NCBI GenBank assembly: GCA_017792345.1
Contig: CP051228.1
Location: 1,674,001-1,738,000, forward strand
Origin: Mesoflavibacter sp.
Lineage (GTDB): Bacteria; Pseudomonadota; Alphaproteobacteria; UBA8366; Aestuariispiraceae
Length of the DNA stretch: 64,000 nt
Reading direction: 5' to 3'
Shown here: piece by piece, positions 19,653 to 29,409 of the stretch
Numbering within the stretch: position 1 is the first letter of the stretch
Layout: the number at the start of each line of letters is the position of its first letter
The notes under the pieces: model-generated
Told to the model about the DNA's origin: nothing
Database searches by the model: none
The model's input: the letters and a program-made list of their open reading frames with translations, nothing else
Made by a program: the position numbers and the translations under genes

Positions 19653-20237
19653 TCAGGCAGTGGCGCGGACCTCCGTCACTTCGGGGATGTAATGCCGCAG
19701 CATGTTCTCAATCCCCATTTTCAACGTGGCGGTAGAGCTGGGGCAGCCCGCACAGGCCCCCCGCATGGTCAAAAATACCACGCCTTGCTTGAAGCCGTGG
19801 AAAACGATATCGCCGCCATCCTGCGCCACCGCCGGGCGCACACGGGTTTCCAACAATTCGCGAATCTGCCCCACAACGGCCTCGTCCTCGGGGTCGTATT
19901 GGGCCTCCGCCGCGCCGGACGCCTGTCCGCCGGCAGTGGACCCCGACCCGGCCAGAACCGGACGGCCCGCGGTGAAATGCTGCATGATCACGCCCAGAAC
20001 GGACGGCTTCAGCACGTACCATTCACGATCGTCGGCCTTGCTGACGGAAATGAAATCCTGACCCAGAAAGACCGCGGTGACGCCTTCGATCTCGAACAGG
20101 GCGCCCGCCAGCGGCGACACGCCTTCGGCAGCGGCCGCATCCGGGAAATCCACCGGATCCGCGCCGTCCAGAACCGCGCGTCCCGGCAGGAACTTCAGGG
20201 TGGCCGGGTTCGGCGTCTGTTCGGTCTGTATAAACAT
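19653..20237 (-). CDS. NfuA/Nfu1-type Fe-S cluster carrier
   Basis: A 194-residue protein with an N-terminal Nfu_N domain (MFIQTEQTPNPATLKFLPG) and a C-terminal NifU-like domain with the cluster-binding CAGC (C162, C165). It delivers Fe-S clusters to client proteins. The start at the MFIQTEQ ATG matches the family; the frame is open upstream. It lies 105 bp after the universal stress gene on the same strand. Confidence 0.94.
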   Translation of the reverse strand: MFIQTEQTPNPATLKFLPGRAVLDGADPVDFPDAAAAEGVSPLAGALFEIEGVTAVFLGQDFISVSKADDREWYVLKPSVLGVIMQHFTAGRPVLAGSGSTAGGQASGAAEAQYDPEDEAVVGQIRELLETRVRPAVAQDGGDIVFHGFKQGVVFLTMRGACAGCPSSTATLKMGIENMLRHYIPEVTEVRATA

Positions 20238-20342
20238 CGCGTCCTCGCAATTCCATTTCAGCCGGGCGCGCATCGCGTGCCCGACGGGTGCATAGATGGC
20301 ATTCGGCGCCGTCAGGTCAACCCCAAAGCCGGACACCCCTCC

Positions 20343-20831
20343 TCACGTGAGTTGTTCCACCTGTTCCACGGACAGGGATCCCGGCACGATGGTCAGCGGA
20401 ACCCGCATGCGCCCGCTGCCTTGTTTCATCATGTAGCTGATGATCGGCCCCGGGCCTTCGCTGTCGGTGCTGGCGGCCAGAACCACGATCGAAATCGACG
20501 GATCCTCGTCCAGCAGCTTCAACAATTCCTCGCCGCGCTTGCCCTCACGGACCAGCAGGATCGGAATCGATCCCGATATCTCCTGGGCGCGGGCGGACAG
20601 GTCGCTCAGCCGTGCCTCGGCCTCCTCCCGCCGTTCCTGCTGAATCAGTTCCCCGACGCCCAGCCAGTGGTGGAATTCCGCCGGCTCCTGAACATAGAGC
20701 AGAGCCACACGTCCGCCCGTGTTCTTGGCCCTGAGGCAGGCGAAACGGAGTGCTACCTCCATTTCCTCGCTGTCGTCCACGACGACCAGAAAGACGCGTT
20801 GTCGACCCTCGGCTTCCGCGCTTGTCGTCAT
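20343..20831 (-). CDS. universal stress protein (UspA family)
   Basis: A 162-residue single Usp domain: an N-terminal strand VFLVVVDDSEEMEVALRFA, the central LLYVQEP, and the C-terminal SIVVLAASTDSEGPGP followed by MRVPLTIVPG. The glycine-rich ATP loop (GxxGxxxxG) of ATP-binding members is not well preserved (SEGPGPII). It probably supports stress survival; the exact role is unknown. The start is the ATG giving MTTSAEA. Confidence 0.9.
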   Translation of the reverse strand: MTTSAEAEGRQRVFLVVVDDSEEMEVALRFACLRAKNTGGRVALLYVQEPAEFHHWLGVGELIQQERREEAEARLSDLSARAQEISGSIPILLVREGKRGEELLKLLDEDPSISIVVLAASTDSEGPGPIISYMMKQGSGRMRVPLTIVPGSLSVEQVEQLT

Positions 20832-20933
20832 TTGATCCCCTGTGCGCGTTATCGTTATGGACCGGCAGTCTATCATCCCGGCCCAGGCGGATGTAAGCGA
20901 TTTCCGGCGATGGCCTGCGCGGGCCGGAACGGA

Positions 20934-22283
20934 TCAGCCGTTGCGACGCAGAATCCGGCCGGCGAGATAGAGCGATCCGCAGATCAGCAGGCGCGCCGGC
21001 ACCGGCATACCGGCAAGGCCAGCGACCGCCGTGGGAATGTCTGACGCCGCCCGGGCGCCGGCGATACCCGCCGTCCGGGCCATACCGGCCAGATCATCGG
21101 CGGAGAACGCATTTTCCTCACCCGGAATGGCGACCGTCTGAAATCCGGCCAGATAGGGTGCCAGGGGGCGCAGGAAATCCGTCGCCGCCTTGCTGTTCAT
21201 CATGCCGCAGATCGCATGAACCGGGCGCGCTGCACCGAAGTCGCGCCGATCCTCCTCAGCCCAGCGGGCCAGTTCCTCGGCCAGGATTTCGCCCGCGGCC
21301 GCGTTGTGTCCGCCATCCAGCGTCACCGTCCAACCGGGCAGGGCCTCCGCGATCGGCCCGCGCGTCAGGGTCTGCAGCCGGGCCGGCCAGTCGATCCGGC
21401 CCAGCCCGTCGCGCAGTGCCGTGTCGGGCAGGTCGAACCCCTGGTCGCGCAGGATCAAAGCCGCCGCCACCGAGGTGGCCGTATTCATGACTTGATGGCC
21501 GCCGCGCAGGTTCGGCGCGGGCAGGCTGCCGCTCCAGGCCGGGCTGTCGAACCGGAAGCCGCCCGCCGCATCCGGGATTGCCGACCATTCGAGGCCGAAC
21601 CGGGCCAGCGGCGCGCCGACGGTTTGGGCGTATTCGCTGACCACCGCCAGCGCCTCGTCGGATTGCGGACCGACGATCGAGGGCGTGCCCGCTTTCTGGA
21701 TATGGGCCTTCTCCGTGGCGATCTGCCGCAGGGTATCGCCCAGGAACTGAACATGATCGATCGAAATCGGGGTGATCACGGTCGCCGCCGGACGGTCGAC
21801 CATATTTGTGGAATCCAAGCGCCCGCCCAGCCCGGTTTCCAGCAGCAACAGATCGGCCGGCGTATCGGCGAAGGCCTTGAACGCGGCACAGGTCGTGATT
21901 TCGAAGAAGGTGATCGGCCGGTTCTCGTTCACCGTCTCGCATTCAATCAGCAGGTCGGTCAGCGCGTCTTCCCCGATCAGCGCGCCGGCCAGACGGATCC
22001 GCTCGTGGAAGCGTGCCAGATGGGGGGACGTATAGACATGGACCTTGTAGCCCGCCGCCTCCGCGATGGCGCGCAGCGCGGCGATGGTCGATCCCTTGCC
22101 GTTGGTGCCCGCGACATGGACGACCGGGGGCAGGCGATCCTGCGGCCGGCCCAGCCGGTCGAGCAGATCCTGCGTCCGGCCCAGCGACAGGTCGATGACC
22201 TTGGGATGCAGGCGCATCAGGCGGGCCAGCACTTCGTCGCTGGCCGCGTCGGGCGCGTCGAGGGTGAAGGGGGCGGCAGTCAT
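20934..22283 (-). CDS. folC: dihydrofolate synthase/folylpolyglutamate synthase
   Basis: FolC adds glutamate to dihydropteroate and folates. The 449-residue Mur-ligase-fold protein has the P-loop VAGTNGKGST, the folate-site region SPHLARFHERIR, ITPISIDHVQFLGDT, and the C-terminal GGHNAAAGEILAEELA. It follows accD by 38 bp, the usual accD-folC linkage. Confidence 0.96.
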   Translation of the reverse strand: MTAAPFTLDAPDAASDEVLARLMRLHPKVIDLSLGRTQDLLDRLGRPQDRLPPVVHVAGTNGKGSTIAALRAIAEAAGYKVHVYTSPHLARFHERIRLAGALIGEDALTDLLIECETVNENRPITFFEITTCAAFKAFADTPADLLLLETGLGGRLDSTNMVDRPAATVITPISIDHVQFLGDTLRQIATEKAHIQKAGTPSIVGPQSDEALAVVSEYAQTVGAPLARFGLEWSAIPDAAGGFRFDSPAWSGSLPAPNLRGGHQVMNTATSVAAALILRDQGFDLPDTALRDGLGRIDWPARLQTLTRGPIAEALPGWTVTLDGGHNAAAGEILAEELARWAEEDRRDFGAARPVHAICGMMNSKAATDFLRPLAPYLAGFQTVAIPGEENAFSADDLAGMARTAGIAGARAASDIPTAVAGLAGMPVPARLLICGSLYLAGRILRRNG

Positions 22284-22321
22284 GACCGGACCCGGCGCGG
22301 CGGCCGTCTCTCGTGGAAGGG

Positions 22322-23293
22322 TCAGGCGGGCTTTGCGTCGCCCGCGGTGGGGCCGGACTCCGGCGTCGGAATGGCCAGGTCGCCTTCGTCCCCGCCGTCC
22401 TCATCCGCATCATCGGCCTTCTCGGCGGCACTGTGAGCCGACGCCTTGCCGTCCATCAGCAGCCCGATCAGATTGGCCAGGGTCTCACGCTGTTTCGACC
22501 GCGGAACGATCAGATCGATCATGCCGTGATCCAACAGATATTCCGCGGTTTGGAAGCCTTCCGGCAGCGTTTCGCGCACTGTCTGTTCGATGACGTCGCG
22601 CCCGGCGAAGCCGATCCGCGTCCCCGGCTCCGCGATATGGATGTCGCCCAGCATGGCGAAACTGGCGGAGACGCCGCCCGTGGTCGGGTCGGTCAGCAGG
22701 ACGATATAGGGCAGGCCCGCCTCCTTGACCTCTTCGACGGCGATGGTCGTGCGCGGCAATTGCATCAGCGACAGGAAACCTTCCTGCATGCGCGCCCCGC
22801 CGGAGGAGGGAATGGCAATCAGCGGCGCCTGCTGCATCACCGCCAGACGCGCGGCGGTCAGGAACCCTTCGCCGACGGCCATGCCCATGGACCCGCCCAT
22901 GAAGTCGAAATTGAAGGCGGCGACGACGACCGGTCGGCCTTCGACCTTGCCGTGGGCGACGGTGATCGCTTCCCCGGTCTCGGACTTTGCCTGCGCCTCT
23001 TTCAGCCGGTCGGTATAGCGCTTCTTGTCGCGGAACTTCAGCGGATCGATCTTCACGCGCGGCAGTTCGACCTTGGTATAGGCGCCATCGTCGAACAGAT
23101 GCTGCAGCCGCTTTTCCAGCGGCAGGCGCAGATGATGGCCGCAATGCTGGCAGACATGGACATGGGTTTCCAAGTCGCGGTGGAAGATCATCTGTCCGCA
23201 GTTCTGGCATTTGTGCCAGAGATTGTCCGGGACATCGGTCTCGCCGACCAGCGCCTTGATCTTGGGTTTAACCCAGTTCGTCAGCCAGTTCAT
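22322..23293 (-). CDS. accD: acetyl-CoA carboxylase carboxyltransferase subunit beta
   Basis: AccD with AccA transfers the carboxyl group to acetyl-CoA, the first step of fatty acid synthesis. The 323 residues carry the N-terminal zinc ribbon (C29, C32, C48, C51), the crotonase-like core (SSGGARMQEG, TDPTTGGVSASFAMLGD, GFAGRDVIEQT) and an acidic C-terminal tail. The start is the ATG giving MNWLTNW. It is in an operon with trpB-trpA upstream and folC downstream. Confidence 0.97.
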   Translation of the reverse strand: MNWLTNWVKPKIKALVGETDVPDNLWHKCQNCGQMIFHRDLETHVHVCQHCGHHLRLPLEKRLQHLFDDGAYTKVELPRVKIDPLKFRDKKRYTDRLKEAQAKSETGEAITVAHGKVEGRPVVVAAFNFDFMGGSMGMAVGEGFLTAARLAVMQQAPLIAIPSSGGARMQEGFLSLMQLPRTTIAVEEVKEAGLPYIVLLTDPTTGGVSASFAMLGDIHIAEPGTRIGFAGRDVIEQTVRETLPEGFQTAEYLLDHGMIDLIVPRSKQRETLANLIGLLMDGKASAHSAAEKADDADEDGGDEGDLAIPTPESGPTAGDAKPA

Positions 23294-23312
23294 GGGACAG
23301 TCCTTACCGTTT

Positions 23313-24170
23313 TCAGTTCCGTGCGCCTGCGGCGAGTTCCGCGACATAGTCGAGGACCGCCTTGGCGCAGCCGGGCAGCGGCTTGCCGTCAGCGTCCAAA
23401 TTGCTGCGCACCCGGTCGACAATGGCCGATCCGACGACGGCGGCATCGGCGACCTGGGTGATTTCCCGGACCTGTTCCGCTGTGCGGATGCCGAACCCTA
23501 CCATGATCGGCAGGTCGGTGTGACGCCGCAGCCGCGTGATCGCGCCGCGCACCGGATCGGCCTGAATCTCCTTGGTCCCGGTAATGCCCAGGATGGAGAT
23601 GTAATAGACAAAGCCGGACGTATTGCGCAGCACCGTCGGCAGGCGGTGATCGTCGGTCGTCGGTGTGGCCAGTCGGATGAAATTGATGCCGGCGCGCAAG
23701 GCGGGCAGGCACAATTCCTTGTCTTCTTCCGGCGGCAGATCGACCACGATCAACCCGTCCACCCCGGCGGCTTTCACATCCGTCAGGAAGCGGTCGACGC
23801 CATAGGAATAGATCGGGTTGTAATAGCCCATCAGCACCAGCGGCGTATCCGGATGGACATCGCGGAAGGCACGCGCCATGGCCAGGGTCTTGGTCATGGT
23901 CTGACCGGCCTTCAGGGCACGCAGACCGGCCGCCTCGACCGCCGGCCCATCGGCCATCGGGTCGGTGAAGGGCATGCCCAGCTCGATCATGTCGACCCCG
24001 GCATCCGGCAGACCCAGAAGGATTTCCAGACCGGTGTCGTAATCCGGATCGCCGGCGGAAACGAAGGTGGAAAACCCGCCCCGGCCTTCCGCCTTCAACT
24101 TGGCGAAACGGGCGGCGATACGGCCGGAATCGGGCTGAAATCCGGTGTCCATCGTCTCGGCCATGCTCAC
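23313..24170 (-). CDS. trpA: tryptophan synthase alpha chain
   Basis: TrpA cleaves indole-3-glycerol phosphate to indole. The 285-residue TIM barrel has the catalytic E63 (IELGMPFTD) and D74 ([10 protein letters not shown]), the loop [10 protein letters not shown], and phosphate-binding [10 protein letters not shown]. It can start with GTG overlapping the trpB stop (GTGA) or with an ATG two codons later. It is coupled to trpB upstream; accD follows after 19 bp. Confidence 0.97.
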   Translation of the reverse strand: MSMAETMDTGFQPDSGRIAARFAKLKAEGRGGFSTFVSAGDPDYDTGLEILLGLPDAGVDMIELGMPFTDPMADGPAVEAAGLRALKAGQTMTKTLAMARAFRDVHPDTPLVLMGYYNPIYSYGVDRFLTDVKAAGVDGLIVVDLPPEEDKELCLPALRAGINFIRLATPTTDDHRLPTVLRNTSGFVYYISILGITGTKEIQADPVRGAITRLRRHTDLPIMVGFGIRTAEQVREITQVADAAVVGSAIVDRVRSNLDADGKPLPGCAKAVLDYVAELAAGARN

Positions 24171-25378
24171 AGCGATACCCCCATGATCTCGGCGATCGTA
24201 TTCACGTCCTTATCGCCCCGGCCGCTCATATTCATACAGATGATGTGATCCTTGGGCAGCGTCGGCGCCAGCTTCCGGACATAGGCGATGGCATGGGCGC
24301 ATTCCAATGCGGGCAGGATGCCCTCCATCTGGCTGCAGAACTTGAAAGCGTCGACCGCTTCCTTGTCGGTGACGGGCACATATTGCGCGCGGCCCAGATC
24401 CTTCAGCCAGCTATGTTCCGGCCCGATCCCCGGATAATCCAGCCCGGCCGAGATCGAATAGGGCTCCACCACCTGTCCGTCCTCGTCCTGCAGCAGATAC
24501 ATCCGGTTGCCGTGCAGCACGCCCGGACGGCCGCCGGTCAGCGACGCGGCATGTTCGCCCGTCTCGATACCGTGACCCGCCGCCTCGACGCCGACGATGT
24601 TGACGCCCTTGTCGTCCAGGAAGGGGTGGAACAGGCCCATCGCGTTGGACCCGCCGCCGACGCAGGCGACCAGCGTGTCCGGCAGACGACCTTCGGCTTC
24701 CAGCATCTGCTGCTTCGCCTCGTTGCCGATGACACATTGGAAATCGCGCACCATGGCGGGGTAGGGGTGCGGCCCGGCGACGGTGCCGATGATGTAGAAC
24801 GTGTCTTCGACATTGGCGACCCAGTCGCGCATCGCCTCGTTCAGCGCGTCCTTCAGGGTCTTGGAACCGCTTTCCACCGCCTGGACCTCGGCGCCCAGCA
24901 GTTTCATGCGGAACACGTTGGGTGCCTGACGGGCAACGTCGACGGCGCCCATATAGACCTTGCAGGGCATGTTGAAGAGGGCGCAGGCCGTGGCCGTCGC
25001 GACGCCGTGCTGACCCGCGCCGGTTTCGGCGATGATGCGGGTCTTGCCCATGCGGCGCGCCAGCAGGATCTGACCCATCACATTGTTGATCTTGTGGCTG
25101 CCGGTATGGTTCAGCTCTTCGCGCTTGAAATAGATCTTCGCGCCGCCGAGCTCTTCGGTCATCCGCTTGGCGAAATACAGCGGGCTGGGCCGGCCGACAT
25201 AGTGCTGCGCGTAATAGTCGATATCCGCCTGATAGGACGGATCGTCCTTGGCGGCCTCGTAAGCCTTCTGAACTTCCAGGATCAGCGGCATCAGAGTTTC
25301 CGCAACGAAGCGGCCGCCGTAGATCCCGAATCCCCCGTCTTCGTCCGGCCCGGTGCGATAGGAATTGAGCTGTGTCAT
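24167..25378 (-). CDS. trpB: tryptophan synthase beta chain
   Basis: TrpB condenses indole with serine using pyridoxal phosphate. The 403 residues include the PLP lysine K96 in [26 protein letters not shown], and the phosphate-binding [15 protein letters not shown]. The start is the ATG giving MTQLNSY; an upstream in-frame extension looks non-coding. First gene of the trpB-trpA-accD-folC series; the 134 bp upstream must hold the promoter. Confidence 0.97.
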   Translation of the reverse strand: MTQLNSYRTGPDEDGGFGIYGGRFVAETLMPLILEVQKAYEAAKDDPSYQADIDYYAQHYVGRPSPLYFAKRMTEELGGAKIYFKREELNHTGSHKINNVMGQILLARRMGKTRIIAETGAGQHGVATATACALFNMPCKVYMGAVDVARQAPNVFRMKLLGAEVQAVESGSKTLKDALNEAMRDWVANVEDTFYIIGTVAGPHPYPAMVRDFQCVIGNEAKQQMLEAEGRLPDTLVACVGGGSNAMGLFHPFLDDKGVNIVGVEAAGHGIETGEHAASLTGGRPGVLHGNRMYLLQDEDGQVVEPYSISAGLDYPGIGPEHSWLKDLGRAQYVPVTDKEAVDAFKFCSQMEGILPALECAHAIAYVRKLAPTLPKDHIICMNMSGRGDKDVNTIAEIMGVSL

Positions 25379-25512
25379 GATTAAGACCTTGCTATCCGTG
25401 ATCCCCCCACGGAGTCTGCGGCCCCGCCGCAGCGTGAACTTACACTTCAACGCGGCGTTCTAGACCAGCCGCCGGGGGCTGTCCATACGGCTGCGCTGCC
25501 GCGGCACGGGGT

Positions 25513-26763
25513 TTAGGGGAAATCGACGCGGGCAGTCACGGTGGTCAGATCGAATCCCGCCTCCACGGCCCGCAATTCAACATCCAGCCCGTTCTGGGCC
25601 AAGCCGTCCTCCGCCGCCTGGAACGGGAAGACGACGACCAGCGTGTCGCCGCTGGACTGGCTGCGGTCGATCTGGCCGCGGTTGATCGACCCGTCCAGCA
25701 ATTCTTCGCCGATCCTGACCCGCAGCGCCCCCCCTTCGATCGCCGACAGGGCGTCGGTAAATCCCAGGGAATTCACACCCTCGACATGAAGCCGGATCCG
25801 GGTGAAGGCCGTGCCCGATTCGGTATAGAAACGATAATCCTTGATCGGCTCCGCCCCGCCGACCCCTTCCGACCGCAATTCCGCCGCGGCGGTGGAGTTG
25901 ACCGCGACGGTTCGGTAGGCGCCGCGCCCTTCGAATACCAGATCGCCCTCCGGATCGCGCAGTTCGACGATGGACAGATAGTCCAGCGATCCGATACCGC
26001 CCGTCGCGGCGGCGATGCGGATATCCGACAATTGCGCGGCGGTGAAGACCGACCCGTTGGCGACCGCGAAGCCGCCGCCGTCGAACAGCCCTGATTCCGC
26101 CTGGCCGCCCAGCTCGTTGCGGATCGACACCGCATAATGGGTCGCGGTACCGCTTTGTGCGCCGATCAGCAGGTTCGAAAGCAGCACCTCTTCCCCGGCC
26201 GCGACCGACACGCCTTTCACGAAGGCGCTCGACAATCCGCCTTCGCGGGCGACGCCGGACAGGGTATCGCCAAAGACGGCGCTTTCCGCCGGGCGCCGGG
26301 TAAAGTCCAGATATTTCGGGACCGCCACCGGTTTCGATGCCGTGTTCTCCAGAAGGCCCGCTTGTTCCGCTGCCGCAATAAGTTGGGCCAACAGGGAATT
26401 CTGCAATGTCGTTTCGGCGGGATTGCTGAGATTGGGCCGCTCGTTGCGGATCGCGTCGGTCAGGGTCTCGCGCACCCGCAGAAAACCGTCGCGCGTGTCT
26501 TGCAGGCGGCTCTCGAACTTCGCGGTCAGCGAAGACAGGATCAGGAAATTGTCGAGCGCCAACTGCAATGGCCGCGACTGAATGCCCGCCGAATCCGCCG
26601 TGAACCCGCGAAAGGTCCGGTCGCCAACCTGATTGAACGTGCTGAAACCGGCCGGCTCCACCGCGACGGATTGGATCGCGCGCACAAGCGGGTCGGCCCG
26701 TTCGAAAGGCGTGAAGGCCAGCGTGGTGAACACGCTGCCGGGATCGAACACGGTCAGTGCCAC
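25513..26763 (-). CDS. hypothetical protein, no recognised family
   Basis: I do not recognise this 416-residue protein. It has no signal peptide or membrane helix and almost no Cys. Residues about 65-150 are helical with coiled-coil character (AKFESRLQDTRDGFLRVRETL), and the remainder is beta-rich with many Gly/Ser/Thr/Asp, as in surface or appendage-type proteins. It begins with GTG. Codon use looks normal for the window. It is isolated: a terminator lies upstream and trpB is the next gene downstream on the same strand's far side. Confidence 0.75.
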   Translation of the reverse strand: MALTVFDPGSVFTTLAFTPFERADPLVRAIQSVAVEPAGFSTFNQVGDRTFRGFTADSAGIQSRPLQLALDNFLILSSLTAKFESRLQDTRDGFLRVRETLTDAIRNERPNLSNPAETTLQNSLLAQLIAAAEQAGLLENTASKPVAVPKYLDFTRRPAESAVFGDTLSGVAREGGLSSAFVKGVSVAAGEEVLLSNLLIGAQSGTATHYAVSIRNELGGQAESGLFDGGGFAVANGSVFTAAQLSDIRIAAATGGIGSLDYLSIVELRDPEGDLVFEGRGAYRTVAVNSTAAAELRSEGVGGAEPIKDYRFYTESGTAFTRIRLHVEGVNSLGFTDALSAIEGGALRVRIGEELLDGSINRGQIDRSQSSGDTLVVVFPFQAAEDGLAQNGLDVELRAVEAGFDLTTVTARVDFP

Positions 26764-26848
26764 GGTCTGTCGCCGTCCCCGTCTGTCGACCGAAGGATGT
26801 CATCGGTCGGGAACCGACATTCTGTCGCGGCGCCCCGGCGGTCTGTCA

Positions 26849-26885
26849 TAAAAGACCCGGTACCCCTCTCTCCAAAGGTACCGGG
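26849..26885 (-). terminator. intrinsic terminator of the DddP-like gene
   Basis: A perfect 9-bp stem (CCCGGTACC with GGTACCGGG, 12-nt loop) lies 110 bp beyond the stop of the DddP-like gene. On the minus strand it is followed by TCTTTTA. It separates that gene from the downstream hypothetical gene. Confidence 0.75.
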
Positions 26886-26995
26886 CCACCGCCCGCGCAA
26901 GAGCTTCTCTCTCCACCGCAAAAACTAGCGCAATTCCGGGGCTTTGGCGACTCCGTTCTCCAGATGGCGCGGTCGATTACCGGGGTACCGCCCGC

Positions 26996-28216
26996 TCAGG
27001 CGTAGCTGTCCTCCAGCGGATAGTCGGACAGCAGGACCGGTCCGCCGGCGGTGATCCAGACCGGCTGTTCCAGCTTCACGCCCTCCGGTCCCCCCGTCGC
27101 GCCGACATAGCTTTCCAGGCAGACGATCATGTTCTCCTCGAACACGCCGTCATAGGCACCCCAATCCGCGTCCTCCTTGTACCAGATCAGCGGATATTCG
27201 ACGCCAAGACCGCAGCCATGGGCGACATCGGCATAGCGGTTGGCGATATAGGGTTCCGGCAATTGGAAGGACTTGTCGGAATAATCCAGGAAGGCGAGCC
27301 CCGGCCGCAGCAGCGCCATGTTGTGGTCGATCTGACGCCGGGACAGGTCGTAGAGTCGGCGCTGTCCGTCGCTGGGCCGGGTCTCTCCCACGGTCCAACT
27401 GCGGGAGATATCGGTGTAAAAACCGTAGGGTCCGATCAGATCGGTGTCAAAACTAAGCAGGTCTCCGGCCTGCATGACCCGGTCGGCCGTTTCCTGAAAC
27501 CACGGATTGGTGCGCGGGCCGGAGGTGAGCAGCCGCGTTTCCGGATATTCCCCGCCGCGATCGACGATGCCGCGCAACAGATGGCCCAGCGCCTGCTGTT
27601 CCGTCATGCCTGGCATCAGCGCCGCACGCATGTCCCCGACCGCGCCTTCGCAGGCTTCCAGCGAGCGCTTGAAGGCGCGAATCTCTTCCAGCGACTTGAC
27701 CGCCCGGGCATGTTCCATCGCGCCCTTGCCGTCGACGCTGTCCACGCCTTCCGCATCCAGCGCCCGGACCAGCGGCAGGTCGGCCCGGTCCATTGCCAGA
27801 CGCCCGCCCCCGGCCGAACGCAGCAGGTCCGCGATCTCGCGCGCCCAGCGCCGGGCGAATTCCTCCCCGCGCGGCCCGACGATCATGTAGTCGAAAGACA
27901 GGGCGGGACGGATCTCGTCGATCGTCTCAAGCCCCGCATTCAGATGCCGGGACGACCCCAGTTCGAACAGCACGACCGGTCCCTCCGCCGGCACGAAGGC
28001 GTAGCGGCAGAGCGCATGCATGGTCCAGACCTGCATGTTCCGGGACCCGGTCGCATAGCGGATATTGATCGGATCCCAAAGTACGATACCCGCCAGATCG
28101 CGTGCCGCCAGCGCCGCGCGGACCCGGTCCAGGCGATAGGCGCGGATCGCGGCCTCGTCGATCGGTGCGGGATCGGTCAACAAGGCGCGCGGATCGGCGG
28201 CCGGCATATCGGGCAT
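26996..28216 (-). CDS. M24-family protein of the DddP (DMSP lyase) type, catalytic base replaced
   Basis: A 406-residue pita-bread-fold protein. The blocks [35 protein letters not shown] and TDISRSW resemble DddP, the DMSP lyase of marine Alphaproteobacteria. The metal ligands I recall for DddP (D295, D297, D307, H371, E406, E421) fall on D257, D259, D269, H333, E368 and E383 at a constant offset of 38, and Y366 on Y328. The reported base Asp377 is Val339 here. It may therefore be a DddP relative with another activity, or a peptidase. Divergent from cysK. Confidence 0.8.
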   Translation of the reverse strand: MPDMPAADPRALLTDPAPIDEAAIRAYRLDRVRAALAARDLAGIVLWDPINIRYATGSRNMQVWTMHALCRYAFVPAEGPVVLFELGSSRHLNAGLETIDEIRPALSFDYMIVGPRGEEFARRWAREIADLLRSAGGGRLAMDRADLPLVRALDAEGVDSVDGKGAMEHARAVKSLEEIRAFKRSLEACEGAVGDMRAALMPGMTEQQALGHLLRGIVDRGGEYPETRLLTSGPRTNPWFQETADRVMQAGDLLSFDTDLIGPYGFYTDISRSWTVGETRPSDGQRRLYDLSRRQIDHNMALLRPGLAFLDYSDKSFQLPEPYIANRYADVAHGCGLGVEYPLIWYKEDADWGAYDGVFEENMIVCLESYVGATGGPEGVKLEQPVWITAGGPVLLSDYPLEDSYA

Positions 28217-28315
28217 GGCGGTTTCCCCTTAATCGCGGCGCATGACTTGCCGCAGGCGTTTCCTACGCTAAAGTCGGGCGCGCATAACGACAATGGTTCC
28301 AAGGGTGGATCGGAC

Positions 28316-29272
28316 ATGACGACCGGTGAGTTCCGCGGCAAGGTTTACGACAGCATCCTCGACACGATCGGCGCGACGCCGCTGGTCCGCCTGTCCCGCC
28401 TGACGGCGGCGCATGGCGTCGAGGCGGAGGTTCTGGCCAAGCTGGAATATTTCAACCCGCTGTCCAGCGTGAAGGACCGCATCGGCTATGCCATGATCCA
28501 ATCGCTGGAGGAACAGGGCGTCGCCGAGCCGGGCAAGACCGCTTTGGTCGAGCCGACATCGGGCAATACCGGGATCGCACTGGCCTTCGTCGCCGCCGCA
28601 AAGGGCTACCGCCTGATCCTGACAATGCCGGAAAGCATGTCGATGGAACGCCGCCGGATGCTGAAACTTCTGGGGGCGGAGATCGACCTGACGCCGGCGG
28701 AACTGGGCATGAAGGGCGCCATCGCGCGGGCGGAGGAGCTGGTACAAACCCTGCCGGACGCAGTGATCCCCCAGCAATTCGCCCACCCGGCCAACCCGCA
28801 GATCCACCGCGTCACGACGGCGGAGGAAATCTGGAAAGATACCGCCGGGAATGTCGACGTTCTGGTTGCCGGGGTCGGCACCGGCGGCACGATCACCGGG
28901 GTCGGCGAAATTCTGAAACAGCGCAATCCCGGCATCCGCATCGTCGCGGTGGAGCCGGAAGACAGCCCGGTGATTTCCGGCGGCAAGCCCGGTCCGCACA
29001 AGATTCAGGGCATTGGTGCCGGCTTCATCCCGGACAATCTGAACAAGGATGTGATCGACGAGGTGCTTCGTATCGCCAACGAAACGGCCTTCGCCACGGC
29101 CCGCGAAGCAGCCAAGCTGGAAGGCGTCGCCTGCGGCATCTCGTCGGGTGCGGCGCTAGCGGCCGCCCTGGAGATCGCGGAACGCCCGGAGATGAAGGGC
29201 AAGACCATCGTCACCGTCCTGGCCAGTTTCGCGGAACGCTATCTGTCGACCAGCCTGTTCGACGGGCTTTAG
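28316..29272 (+). CDS. cysK: cysteine synthase A
   Basis: CysK makes cysteine from O-acetylserine and sulfide with pyridoxal phosphate. The 318 residues have the PLP lysine K53 ([14 protein letters not shown]), the [11 protein letters not shown] loop, [13 protein letters not shown], and the C-terminal [13 protein letters not shown]. The frame is open far upstream but only from this ATG does it match the family. It is divergent from the DddP-like gene with a 99-bp shared promoter region; a REP-like hairpin pair follows. Confidence 0.96.
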   Translation: MTTGEFRGKVYDSILDTIGATPLVRLSRLTAAHGVEAEVLAKLEYFNPLSSVKDRIGYAMIQSLEEQGVAEPGKTALVEPTSGNTGIALAFVAAAKGYRLILTMPESMSMERRRMLKLLGAEIDLTPAELGMKGAIARAEELVQTLPDAVIPQQFAHPANPQIHRVTTAEEIWKDTAGNVDVLVAGVGTGGTITGVGEILKQRNPGIRIVAVEPEDSPVISGGKPGPHKIQGIGAGFIPDNLNKDVIDEVLRIANETAFATAREAAKLEGVACGISSGAALAAALEIAERPEMKGKTIVTVLASFAERYLSTSLFDGL

Positions 29273-29297
29273 GTCGTCACGTTAAGGAAATAGAGCC

Positions 29298-29380
29298 GTC
29301 ATTCCCGCGCAGGCGGGAATCCAGAGTCACAGGCTCGATCGTGCCGATTTTCCCTGGATTCCCGCCTTCGCGGGAATGAC
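29298..29380. repeat. REP-like inverted hairpin pair (copy 1)
   Basis: Two hairpins in inverted orientation (29298-29324 and 29354-29380) with CCCGC/GCGGG stems and outer ends GTCATT and AATGAC. It lies between cysK and moeB. Confidence 0.85.
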
Positions 29381-29409
29381 GGAAGAAGGTCTGGACATTG
29401 GAACCGAAA

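Noticed and set aside
27218-28315. Upstream extension of the cysK frame
   Set aside because: It is antisense to the DddP-like gene; family similarity begins only at the ATG at 28316.
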